From CAZVYN01 sp964631125 (lineage in GTDB: Bacteria; Eisenbacteria; RBG-16-71-46; CAIMUX01), in assembly GCA_964631125.1 (NCBI GenBank), contig CAZVYN010000044.1:1-33831 (forward strand): 33,831 nt of DNA, read 5' to 3'. Below the pieces are notes generated by a model that was given only the letters and a program-made list of their open reading frames with translations, ran no database searches and was not told where the DNA came from. Shown piece after piece: positions 15,227 through 22,559 of the stretch (the stretch's first letter is position 1; the number at the start of each line of letters is the position of its first letter). A program made the position numbers and the translations under genes.

Positions 15227-16386
15227 TCGTCCGCTGGCAGCCACGAGGTCGGATAGGCCGTGTCTTCGATCGCCTCCGCCCCGCGCGCCACGCGCAGTGG
15301 GCGGAAGGTATCGACCATCACCGCGAGCTCATCGGTCTCCTTCTTCCCGATCGACGGCTCGATCAACCCCGGGTGAGGTCCGTGCGGAATGCCGTCGGGA
15401 TGGTGCGTGATCGAGCCGTACTCGATGCCGCGCCGACTCATGAATCGTTCGCTCGCGTAGTAGAGCACCTCATCCGACTGCGCGTTGGTGTGGTGATACG
15501 GCACCGGCACCGCATCTGGATGGAAGTCGTAGAGCCGCGGGACGAAGTTGCAGACGACGAAGCCGTCCCCCTCGAAGACCTGATGCACCGGCGGCGGCAG
15601 GTGCACTTTGCCGACGGTCGGCATGAAGTCCTCGATGTTCAGCGCCCACGGATAGTAGTAGCCGTCCCACCCGACCACATCGAACGGATGCCGCGCGTAG
15701 ACGTACCGATGCAGCCCGCCGCGGTGCTTGACTACGACCTCGAAGTCGCCGCGTTCGTCGATCGTCTCCAACTCCTGCGGCAGCCTGAAATCGCGCTCGC
15801 AGAACGGCGCGGACTCCAGGTGTTGGCCGTAGTTGTTCCGATACCGCTTGGGCGTGCGGATCACCCCGCGCGACTCCACGATCAGGTATCGATGCTCGCC
15901 GGGCCAGAGCTCCATGCGATAGGTGATGCCGCGGGGGATGATGAGGTAGTCGCCGCGGCGGAAGGGGAGTCGGCCGAAGGGAGAGCGCAGGATGCCGCCG
16001 CCGTCGCTCACGTAGATGAGTTCGTCAGCCTGACCATTCCTGAAAAAGAACTCGGCCGACCCGGTCGGCCGAGCAATCGATATCGACGCGTCCTCATTCC
16101 ACAACAGCAGTTGGCGCGCCGAGACCGGATCACCACCCGCGCCCACTCCGCTCGTCTTGAAGTGCCGATGTCTCAAACTCCGGTCTTCCGCTTCCACGCT
16201 CTCCAGCGGCTGATTCGCGCCCGCCGCCCGCACCATCGTCGGCGGATGAATGTGATAGAGCAACGACGAGAGTCCCGAGAATCCTTCGTTCCCCATCAAC
16301 TCTTCGTTGTAGAGCGCCCCTCCGGGCGAGCGGAACGCCGTGTGGCGCTTGCCGGGGATCTGTCCCAGGTGGTGGTAGGACGGCAT
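15223..16386 (-). CDS. hmgA: Homogentisate 1,2-dioxygenase
   Basis: 387 aa, somewhat shorter than the 430-445 aa of proteobacterial and human enzymes, as in the compact bacterial forms. It opens the aromatic ring of homogentisate to maleylacetoacetate using Fe(II). The cupin core includes 'NGQADELIYVSDGGGILRSPFG' phases (117-138) and 'RRGDYLIIPRGITYRMEL'. Likely iron ligands are in 'VPYHHTNAQSDEVLYY' (H298/H299, E306) and 'DGIPHGPHPG' (H335). It follows HPPD, the enzyme that makes its substrate, after 37 bp, so the two form a tyrosine-degradation operon. No strong ribosome binding site precedes ATG 16386. No fumarylacetoacetase or maleylacetoacetate isomerase gene is in the window. Confidence 0.94.
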   Translation of the reverse strand: MPSYHHLGQIPGKRHTAFRSPGGALYNEELMGNEGFSGLSSLLYHIHPPTMVRAAGANQPLESVEAEDRSLRHRHFKTSGVGAGGDPVSARQLLLWNEDASISIARPTGSAEFFFRNGQADELIYVSDGGGILRSPFGRLPFRRGDYLIIPRGITYRMELWPGEHRYLIVESRGVIRTPKRYRNNYGQHLESAPFCERDFRLPQELETIDERGDFEVVVKHRGGLHRYVYARHPFDVVGWDGYYYPWALNIEDFMPTVGKVHLPPPVHQVFEGDGFVVCNFVPRLYDFHPDAVPVPYHHTNAQSDEVLYYASERFMSRRGIEYGSITHHPDGIPHGPHPGLIEPSIGKKETDELAVMVDTFRPLRVARGAEAIEDTAYPTSWLPADE

Positions 16387-16423
16387 GGTTATGGCCAGCG
16401 CGGCGCGTCCGAGACGGGCCGCA

Positions 16424-17533
16424 TCACAGATTCCCTCGCAGCGCTTGCTCGCGTTCGATTGCTTCGAAGAGCGCCTTGAAGTTCCCTTTGCCGAAGCCCT
16501 GGGAGCCGCGGCGTTGGATGATCTCGAAGAAGAGGGTGGGCCGGTCCTCGACGGGGCGCGTGAAGAGTTGCAGCAGGTAGCCGTCGGCGTCGCGGTCGAC
16601 GAGGATGCGGAGCTGGCGGATCTTCTCCATGTCCTCGCGGATTTCGCCGACCCGCGCGGGGAGTTCGTCGTAGTAGGAATCCGGGACCGAGAGGAAATCG
16701 ACGCCGCGGCGGCGAAGCTCGGTCACGCTCGCGATGATGTCGCCGGTGATGAGCGCGACATGCTGCACGCCCGGTCCGACGTAGAAGTCCAGGTACTCCT
16801 GGATCTGAGAGCGGCGGCGTCCAGCGGCCGGTTCGTTGATCGGGAACTTGATGCGCTGGTTTTCGCTCGCGACGACCTTCGAGCGCAGCGCCGTGAACTC
16901 CGTCGAGATGTCCTTGTCGTCGAACGTCATGAAGTGATGGAAGCCGAAGACGCGTTCGTAGAACTCGACCCACTCGTCCATCTTGGCGTCTTCGACGTTG
17001 CCGACCATGTGATCGATCGCCGCCAGGCCGGCGCCGCCGCCTGCGATCATCTGTGGCTGGAAGCCCGGCAGCATCGGCGCCGCTACGCCGTCGCGTTGGA
17101 TGAATGAGTGGATGGTGTCGCCGTAGGTCGCGATGGCGGAGCGCGTGATCCTGGCCGCGCCTTCGCCCTCTACCGTCGGCTCCTGCACCGGACGCGCGCC
17201 GCGCCGCACCGCTTCCTCGAAGACGCCGCGCGCGTCGTCGACCTGCAGCGCGATGTCTCGCACCCCGTCGCCGTGCTTGGTCACGTGCCGCGCGATCGCG
17301 CTCTCCGGTTCGAGTGACGTGGTCAGGACCAGGCGGATGTGGCCTTGCTGCAAGAGGTAGCTCGCGCGGTCGCGCGATCCGTTCTCGGGCCCGCGGTATC
17401 CGACCAGGTCGAAACCGAAGAGGGTGCGGTAGTAGACGGCCGCCTGGCGCGCGTTGCCGACGTAGAACTCGACGTGATCGATGTCGCGAACGGGAAGCGA
17501 CGGAGGCGATGGAAGCGAACGAGTCGTGGGCAT
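16424..17533 (-). CDS. hppD: 4-hydroxyphenylpyruvate dioxygenase
   Basis: 369 aa, full length for the family. It converts 4-hydroxyphenylpyruvate to homogentisate with O2 and Fe(II), the second step of tyrosine breakdown. Two vicinal-oxygen-chelate domains are present: N-terminal 'IDHVEFYVGNARQAAVYY' and catalytic C-terminal. The iron ligands are in place: H175 ('LAAIDHMVGNV'), H258 ('GPGVQHVALIT') and E337 ('TLFFEIIQRRG'). The C-terminal lid 'GFGKGNFKALFEAIEREQ' is intact. ATG 17533 has AGGAG 7 bp upstream. The 77-bp space to the sulfatase-like gene upstream shows no clear promoter or terminator. Confidence 0.97.
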   Translation of the reverse strand: MPTTRSLPSPPSLPVRDIDHVEFYVGNARQAAVYYRTLFGFDLVGYRGPENGSRDRASYLLQQGHIRLVLTTSLEPESAIARHVTKHGDGVRDIALQVDDARGVFEEAVRRGARPVQEPTVEGEGAARITRSAIATYGDTIHSFIQRDGVAAPMLPGFQPQMIAGGGAGLAAIDHMVGNVEDAKMDEWVEFYERVFGFHHFMTFDDKDISTEFTALRSKVVASENQRIKFPINEPAAGRRRSQIQEYLDFYVGPGVQHVALITGDIIASVTELRRRGVDFLSVPDSYYDELPARVGEIREDMEKIRQLRILVDRDADGYLLQLFTRPVEDRPTLFFEIIQRRGSQGFGKGNFKALFEAIEREQALRGNL

Positions 17534-17610
17534 GCCGGCTCCTGAGGATGTGTGCGATGGAAGGGCGGAGCCTAGCAGACGGTCGCGGGGGGTCGCCAGG
17601 TCAGGGACCC

Positions 17611-19608
17611 TCAGTGCTCGTGGTCGGCGGAGGGCGCGCCGCCGCCCGGTTTCGGCAGTTGCGCACGCGCCGTGACCGCGTCGAGTCGGCTCGCGCGCGC
17701 GAAGGCGTCGAGGTGCGATGTCGCCTCACGCTCGCCTCCGGGCGTCTCGCTCCAGGCGCGGGCCAGCAGGCCGTGGAGTCGCTTCGCGTCGCCGCCGTAG
17801 GAGAGCGCGGAATCGAAGGCCGCGATCGCGACTCCGACGTTCCCCTGCGACCACTCCGCCTCGCCCAGCGACATCCAGGTCTCGGGCGAACGCGGCAGCC
17901 AGCGCAGCGATTCGCGGAAGGCTCGCGCCGCCGAGTCGGGCTGCGAGTCGATCAGCAACGCCTGCCCCAGTCCGAACCAGGCGCGCGGAGAACGCGGCTC
18001 GATGCGCAGCGCCGTGCGATAGGAACGCTGCGCGTCGCCTGAGCGTCCGAGTTGTCGCTCCGCTCCCGCCAGGTAGAGGTGGATCGAGTTGTTCCGCGGA
18101 TCGACCCGCAGACACTCGCGAAACGCCGCGATCGCCTCTTCGAAGCGGGCGGCGTAGAGCAGGTTCTTCGCCGCCTGGAACTGCGTGTTGAAGAACGCCA
18201 CGCGTTGCTTCGGATCGGGGAGGTTTCGATCGAGCGACCCATCGTCCGACGGCGACGCTTCGTCACCCGAGAGATAGCCGAGCGAGCGGAGCTGTTCTCG
18301 CTCCTGGTCGCTCGCGCGCCTCTGGGCGGCCGGCGCGCCCGTCATTCCCTCGAGACGCGCGGAGAGTGTCGCCTCCGACGCGGCCACTTCGTCCGGCCGC
18401 GCCGCCGCCAAGTTGCGCAGTTCGCCGGGGTCGGCGATCAGGTCGTACAACTCAGGGACCGGCGCGCGAACATACTTGCGCGCCGACGTACGCAGGCCGA
18501 CCAGCGGCGCCCAGCGGTAGCTGACGAAGGGCGAGAGCGTCTCGCAATAGATCTCTCGCTCCGGAGGCGACTCGCCGCCCAACATCGCGCGCAGCGACAA
18601 ACCGTCCACCGGCCAGCTGCTGGCGCCGAGAGCGAACAGTTCGCGCAGCGTCGGCCCGACGTCGACCAGCCCGCAACTCGCGGAGGAAACCAACCGCGGC
18701 GGGCCGGCCCGATACCGACCCTCGTGCGGCGGCGGGCGGAGGAGCGAGGCGACTCGCATCGTCGCGTCGTAGATGAAGAGCGAGTGCGTCGACTCACCGT
18801 GCTCTCCCAGCGACTCTCCGTGATCGCTCACGACCCAGATCCAGGTGCGTTCGGCCGCGCCGTGCGCCTCTAGTGCGTCGAGGAGTTGGCCGACGCACGC
18901 ATCGACGTAGGCCAACTCCCCGTCGTAGGGCTGGCCGGCGTGCGCGCTCGCGAACGGCTCCGGCGCGCGGTACGGCGCATGCGCGTCGAAGAGATGGACG
19001 AAGAGGAAGTAGGGACGCTCGCGTGCGCGCCGCTCCGCCAACCGCCGCTCCGCCAACCACCGGGCGGCCCGCGCGACGACGACACCGCCGGGCAGCTCGA
19101 CCGTGCCGGGCCCGAGGCCCGGTTCGGGTCCGCTCAACTCATCGCGGTAGAGGTCGAAGCCCTGGGACAACCCGAACCGGCTGTCCATGACGAACGACGC
19201 GACGAACGCGGCGGTCTCGTAGCCGGCGCGTTGGAACGACTCGGCCAGCGTGGCCGCAGTCTCGGGCAGCGCGTACTCGGTGTTCTCGCGCACGCCGTGC
19301 CGTGGGGGATCGTGGCCGGTGAAGAGCGTCGCGTGCGAGGGGAGCGTGATCGGCGCTGGCGCGCTCATCTGCGAGAAGACGAACCCATCGCCGCGGACCC
19401 GATCCAGATTCGGCGTCGCGACGCCCGATCCGAGGCATGCTTGCAGGCGATCGGGCCGCACCGTGTCCAGACTCACGAGGACCAGGTTCTGTCCGCGCGC
19501 CGTCACATCGGCGGTCAGCGGACGCGGGCGGCTCCGCCATCCCTCCCAGGCGCGGAGCGCGAGCGCGGAGAGGACGAGGAGGCCCACGAGCGCCAGGAGG
19601 AGGCGCAT
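17611..19608 (-). CDS. Membrane-anchored sulfatase-fold protein with C-terminal TPRs
   Basis: 665 aa from ATG 19608; the frame extends to 19857, but only the later start places the hydrophobic anchor (residues 2-19) at the N-terminus. The alkaline phosphatase/sulfatase fold is clear: 'LVLVSLDTVRPDRL' (metal ligand D48), 'TPNLDRV', 'VVSDHGESLGEHGESTHSLF' (metal ligands) and 'LVDVGPTLREL'. At the catalytic position the usual C/S-x-P-x-R is 'TLPSH' (T88, H92), so formylglycine cannot form. It may be a Thr-using phosphohydrolase or phosphotransferase. TPR repeats fill about residues 505-640 ('FEEAIAAFRECLRVDPRN', 'AWFGLGQALLIDSQPDSAARAF'). A 15-bp duplication at 19031-19060 repeats LAERR. It is divergent from the sigma factor gene; the 106 bp between them must hold both promoters. 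Confidence 0.85.
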   Translation of the reverse strand: MRLLLALVGLLVLSALALRAWEGWRSRPRPLTADVTARGQNLVLVSLDTVRPDRLQACLGSGVATPNLDRVRGDGFVFSQMSAPAPITLPSHATLFTGHDPPRHGVRENTEYALPETAATLAESFQRAGYETAAFVASFVMDSRFGLSQGFDLYRDELSGPEPGLGPGTVELPGGVVVARAARWLAERRLAERRARERPYFLFVHLFDAHAPYRAPEPFASAHAGQPYDGELAYVDACVGQLLDALEAHGAAERTWIWVVSDHGESLGEHGESTHSLFIYDATMRVASLLRPPPHEGRYRAGPPRLVSSASCGLVDVGPTLRELFALGASSWPVDGLSLRAMLGGESPPEREIYCETLSPFVSYRWAPLVGLRTSARKYVRAPVPELYDLIADPGELRNLAAARPDEVAASEATLSARLEGMTGAPAAQRRASDQEREQLRSLGYLSGDEASPSDDGSLDRNLPDPKQRVAFFNTQFQAAKNLLYAARFEEAIAAFRECLRVDPRNNSIHLYLAGAERQLGRSGDAQRSYRTALRIEPRSPRAWFGLGQALLIDSQPDSAARAFRESLRWLPRSPETWMSLGEAEWSQGNVGVAIAAFDSALSYGGDAKRLHGLLARAWSETPGGEREATSHLDAFARASRLDAVTARAQLPKPGGGAPSADHEH
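19031..19060 (-). repeat. 15-bp in-frame tandem duplication in the sulfatase-like gene
   Basis: cgctccgccaaccgc (plus strand) occurs at 19031-19045 and again at 19046-19060 with one mismatch. It encodes repeated LAERR in a surface helix. Confidence 0.85.
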
Positions 19609-19714
19609 CAGTCGGGAATGCCAGGCGTTCCCGCGGGTCGGGGTGGGGGGACGGCGACGGGAGGCGACGGAAGGTGGCGACACGCGCCGCACGGTACCAC
19701 TAGACTGCGGTCCC

Positions 19715-20338
19715 GTGCCCGACCCACCGCTGCCCGGTCTCGCCGAGGAGGCCATCCTCCTCCAGCGCGCACAGAGCGGCGATCGCGACGCCTTCTGGGA
19801 ACTCGTCGCGCCCGCCGCCGAGCCGATCTTCCGACTCGCGCTGCGCATGGTCCGCAATCGCGACGATGCCGAGGACGTCTTGCAAGAGACGATGTTGCAG
19901 GCGCTCGATCACGTCGGCGAGTTCCGCGGCGGAAGCCGACTCACCACCTGGCTCCACCGCATTGCGGTGAACCGCGCGCTGACCAAGCTGCGAAGGCGGC
20001 GCAACGACGTCTTCTCGATCGACGATCCTCCGCTGAACGAGGACTCGCCCAAGCGGGAGCTGATCGACTGGTCGATCTCGCCATTGGACGAACTGGTCGC
20101 GGTCGAGGCCCAGTCGGCCCTGGAGGAGGCGATCGAGTCGCTGCCGATCGACCTGCGCACGGTGCTGGTCCTGCGAGATCTCAACGGCCTGACCAACGAA
20201 GAGGCGGCGTCGGCGCTGGAGCTTCCGCTGGGCGCCGTCAAGTGGCGGATCGGACGTGCGCGCGAAACGATGCGCGAGCAGCTCGAGGCGTACTTCCGCG
20301 GAAAGAACTGGCCGATGCGTCCGGGGAGCCGGAGCTGA
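19715..20338 (+). CDS. ECF-type RNA polymerase sigma factor
   Basis: 207 aa from GTG 19715. No Shine-Dalgarno is visible, and a TAGACT that could act as -10 lies at 19701-19706, so a leaderless start is possible. Region 2 is well kept: 'EEAILLQRAQSGDRDAFWELV', 'DDAEDVLQETMLQALDHVGEF', 'TTWLHRIAVNRALTKLRRRR'. A linker of about 40 acidic residues leads to region 4: 'AIESLPIDLRTVLVLRDLNGL', 'TNEEAASALELPLGAVKWRIGRARETM' phases, with a normal recognition helix. It directs RNA polymerase to a set of stress or envelope promoters. No anti-sigma gene follows; the stop overlaps the start of a glycosyltransferase by 1 bp (TGATG). Confidence 0.92.
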   Translation: MPDPPLPGLAEEAILLQRAQSGDRDAFWELVAPAAEPIFRLALRMVRNRDDAEDVLQETMLQALDHVGEFRGGSRLTTWLHRIAVNRALTKLRRRRNDVFSIDDPPLNEDSPKRELIDWSISPLDELVAVEAQSALEEAIESLPIDLRTVLVLRDLNGLTNEEAASALELPLGAVKWRIGRARETMREQLEAYFRGKNWPMRPGSRS

Positions 20339-21489
20339 TGCGTGTTGCGTTCGTCGCGACCACCTTGGTCACGGGCGGGGCCGAACGGGTGACCCAACAC
20401 CTGGCGATGGCGCTCGCCGATCGCGGTCTCAAAATCGAGTTCGTCGTGTTGCGCGAGCCGGGGGCGATCGGCGTCGAGCTCCAGGAGCACGGCCTCTCGG
20501 TCCGCTCGGGTTGGACCGGCGCCGCTCGTCTCGACCCGCTCCTGATCCCGCGTCTCGCCAGTCACTTCCGCAGTCGCCGCCTCGACGCGATCTACTTCCT
20601 CGACCACGCGCACGCCGTCTTCCACGGGATCCTCGCCGCCGATCTCGCGCGCGTTCCGGTGCGGGTGATGCCGGTGCACACGACCGGTCAGTGGAACGGC
20701 GCGCCGAGTCTCGGCCGTCCGATCCGCCTCGTGCGCGGAAGGCTCGATCGGATCATCGCCATCGCCGACGCGCAGCGCGACTACCTGACGCAGCGCGAAG
20801 GGATCCCGGCGAGCCAGTTGGTCGTGATCCCCAACGGCATTCCGATCGACACGCCGGATGCGACCGTGCGCGCGCAGCGGCGCGCCGAGGCGCGGACGGA
20901 ACTGGGCGTCGCGGCCGACGCCGAAGTGGTGCTCATCACCGCGGTCCTGCGGCCCGAGAAGAACCACGAGCTCTTGTTGCAGGCCTTCGCGGCGGTCGCT
21001 CGCGGGCGGGCGCAGGCGCAGCTCTGGATCATGGGGAACGGTCCGAGACGCGAGGCGCTGGAGGCGCTGTCGCGTGAATTCGGCCTGGCCGAGCGGGTGC
21101 GCTTCCTCGGACATCGCGGCGACGCGCGGCGCGTGGCGGCCGGCGCCGACATCGCCACGCTGACGAGCCATCCCCGGGTCGAGACGCTGCCGCTGGCGCT
21201 GCTCGAGGCGATGGATGCGGGGCTGCCGGTCGTGGCCACGCGCGTCGGCGCCCTGGCCGAGATGGTGGAGGAGGGGGTCTCCGGCGAACTCGTCGAGCCG
21301 GGGGACGTCACTTCGTTGGCGGCGAGGTTGCTCGATCTACTGGCAGATCCCGCGAGGCGCGCGCGCTATGGCGCCCGTGGTCAAGAGATCGTCCGCGCGC
21401 GTTACTCCGTGGAGCGCATGACCGACTCGACCGAGGCGCTCCTGCGAAGTCTGCGCGCCCAGCGCGGCCCTCAGCGCGACGACGCGTAG
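20338..21489 (+). CDS. GT4-family glycosyltransferase
   Basis: 383 aa from ATG 20338, with GGAG upstream inside the sigma gene. The GT-B fold is evident: N-terminal 'VAFVATTLVTGGAERVTQHLAMAL' phases (3-26, the Gly-rich acceptor-side loop), the hinge 'VVIPNGIPID', 'VVLITAVLRPEKNHELLLQAF', 'LWIMGNGPRREALEAL', 'RVRFLGHRGD', and the nucleotide-sugar site 'RVETLPLALLEAMDAGLPVVAT' with the ExxxxxxxE pattern. It transfers a sugar from a nucleotide-sugar to a lipid or glycan acceptor, probably for envelope polysaccharide. Translation is coupled to the sigma factor. The last 19 bp overlap the end of the convergent SDR gene. Confidence 0.9.
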   Translation: MRVAFVATTLVTGGAERVTQHLAMALADRGLKIEFVVLREPGAIGVELQEHGLSVRSGWTGAARLDPLLIPRLASHFRSRRLDAIYFLDHAHAVFHGILAADLARVPVRVMPVHTTGQWNGAPSLGRPIRLVRGRLDRIIAIADAQRDYLTQREGIPASQLVVIPNGIPIDTPDATVRAQRRAEARTELGVAADAEVVLITAVLRPEKNHELLLQAFAAVARGRAQAQLWIMGNGPRREALEALSREFGLAERVRFLGHRGDARRVAAGADIATLTSHPRVETLPLALLEAMDAGLPVVATRVGALAEMVEEGVSGELVEPGDVTSLAARLLDLLADPARRARYGARGQEIVRARYSVERMTDSTEALLRSLRAQRGPQRDDA

Positions 21490-22559
21490 CGGCGCGCGAT
21501 GTTGGGCGCGAGGTAATCGTCGAACGCTTCGGCGAATCCGAACTTCGGCGCCCAGTCCCAATCGACGCCGGCGGCGGAGTCGTCCACATCCTCGGGCCAG
21601 GAGTCGACGATCGACTGCCGCGCCTCGTGCGGCTCGTAGCGGATCGACGACGCCGGAAACTGCGCCGCGACGCGCGCGCCGATCTCGGCGGCGGAGGGGG
21701 CGAACGCGCCGATGTTGTAGACGCGACGCCGCAACCGCGCGGCGGGCGCGTCGGCCAACTCCAGCAGCGCGCGGATCGCGTCGGGCATCGCCATGAATGG
21801 GATGCGGGTGTCGGGCCGCACGAAACAGCGGTACGGCTGGCCGGCCGCCGCGGCGTGGATCATCTCCGGCGCATAGTCGCTCGTGCCGCCGGTCGGCGCC
21901 GTGAACGCCGAGATCAGCCCTGGATACCGTAGGCCGCGGAAGTCGACCCACCGCTCCTCGGGCGGTTCGGCCAACCGCATGTAGTGCTCCGCGTAGTACT
22001 CGCCGAGCCGCTCGCAGTAGAGCTTGTTGATCCCGTAGATCGTCGTTGGCTGCGTGTGCTCGTCTTCACGGACGCGGCCCGCGCTCGCCTTCGCCTCGAG
22101 CGAGGCCAGACCGTAGACCGCGATCGTGCTGGGAAAGAGGAACCGCACGGAACGGCGCTCGCGGCGACCGATCTCGTGCGCCATCCGCAGCAGGCGCTCC
22201 GTCCCGTTCACGTTCACTTCGTGGGCGAGCGCCGGATTCTTCTCGCCGCTGGTCGAGAGGAGCGCCGCGAGATGATAGACCGCGCTGAACGGGCGGCGCG
22301 TCAGCTCGCTCAGTAGATCGGGATCGAGGATCGAGCGCGTGTGTGTCTCGGCGCAGAGCGCGGCGAGGCGCGGCTCCAACGGTTGCAGATCGACCGCGAC
22401 GATGGCGGTGCTCCCGCGGCGGGACAGCTCTTCGATCAGCGCGTGGCCGATCTCGCCGTTCGCTCCGGTGACGAGAACCGTCTCACTGCCGCTCGTGTGA
22501 CTGCCGCTCGTGTGACTGCCGCTGGTGTCACTCCCGCTGGTGTCACCGCCGTCCGTCAT
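21471..22559 (-). CDS. NAD-dependent SDR, L-threonine 3-dehydrogenase-like
   Basis: 362 aa from ATG 22559, overlapping the upstream stop (ATGA). The first 25 residues are an odd Thr/Ser/Gly/His repeat (DTSGS/HTSGS), encoded by 15-bp tandem repeats. The Rossmann fold begins with 'TVLVTGANGEIGHALIEEL'; catalytic residues are in 'FPSTIAVYG' and 'YGINKLYCERLGEYY' (YxxxK). 'FRGLRYPGLIS', 'FMAMPDAIRALLEL', 'RVYNIGAFAPSAAEI' and 'RQSIVDSWPEDVDDSAA' match the SDR-type L-threonine 3-dehydrogenases related to UDP-hexose 4-epimerases. These make 2-amino-3-oxobutyrate from threonine. The partner 2-amino-3-ketobutyrate CoA ligase is not seen here. A sugar epimerase is the alternative. Confidence 0.85.
   Translation of the reverse strand: MTDGGDTSGSDTSGSHTSGSHTSGSETVLVTGANGEIGHALIEELSRRGSTAIVAVDLQPLEPRLAALCAETHTRSILDPDLLSELTRRPFSAVYHLAALLSTSGEKNPALAHEVNVNGTERLLRMAHEIGRRERRSVRFLFPSTIAVYGLASLEAKASAGRVREDEHTQPTTIYGINKLYCERLGEYYAEHYMRLAEPPEERWVDFRGLRYPGLISAFTAPTGGTSDYAPEMIHAAAAGQPYRCFVRPDTRIPFMAMPDAIRALLELADAPAARLRRRVYNIGAFAPSAAEIGARVAAQFPASSIRYEPHEARQSIVDSWPEDVDDSAAGVDWDWAPKFGFAEAFDDYLAPNIARRYASSR
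22484..22558 (-). repeat. 15-bp tandem repeats at the SDR N-terminus
   Basis: Four clear units (22484-22498, 22499-22513, 22514-22528, 22529-22543) of cactgccgctcgtgt type plus one decayed unit reaching the start codon. Each encodes five residues, (D/H)TSGS. Units differ at single bases, so the array is not brand-new. Confidence 0.9.

Noticed and set aside
14573..19608. A new secondary-metabolite or aromatic-degradation cluster
   Set aside because: HPPD and HmgA are ordinary tyrosine catabolism; the sulfatase-like gene is only a neighbour on the same strand.
19609..19857. 83-codon N-terminal extension of the sulfatase-like gene
   Set aside because: It would overlap the divergent sigma factor and push the membrane anchor inside the protein.
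22484..22558. CRISPR array
   Set aside because: Direct repeats of 15 bp without spacers, in frame within a gene; no cas genes in the window.
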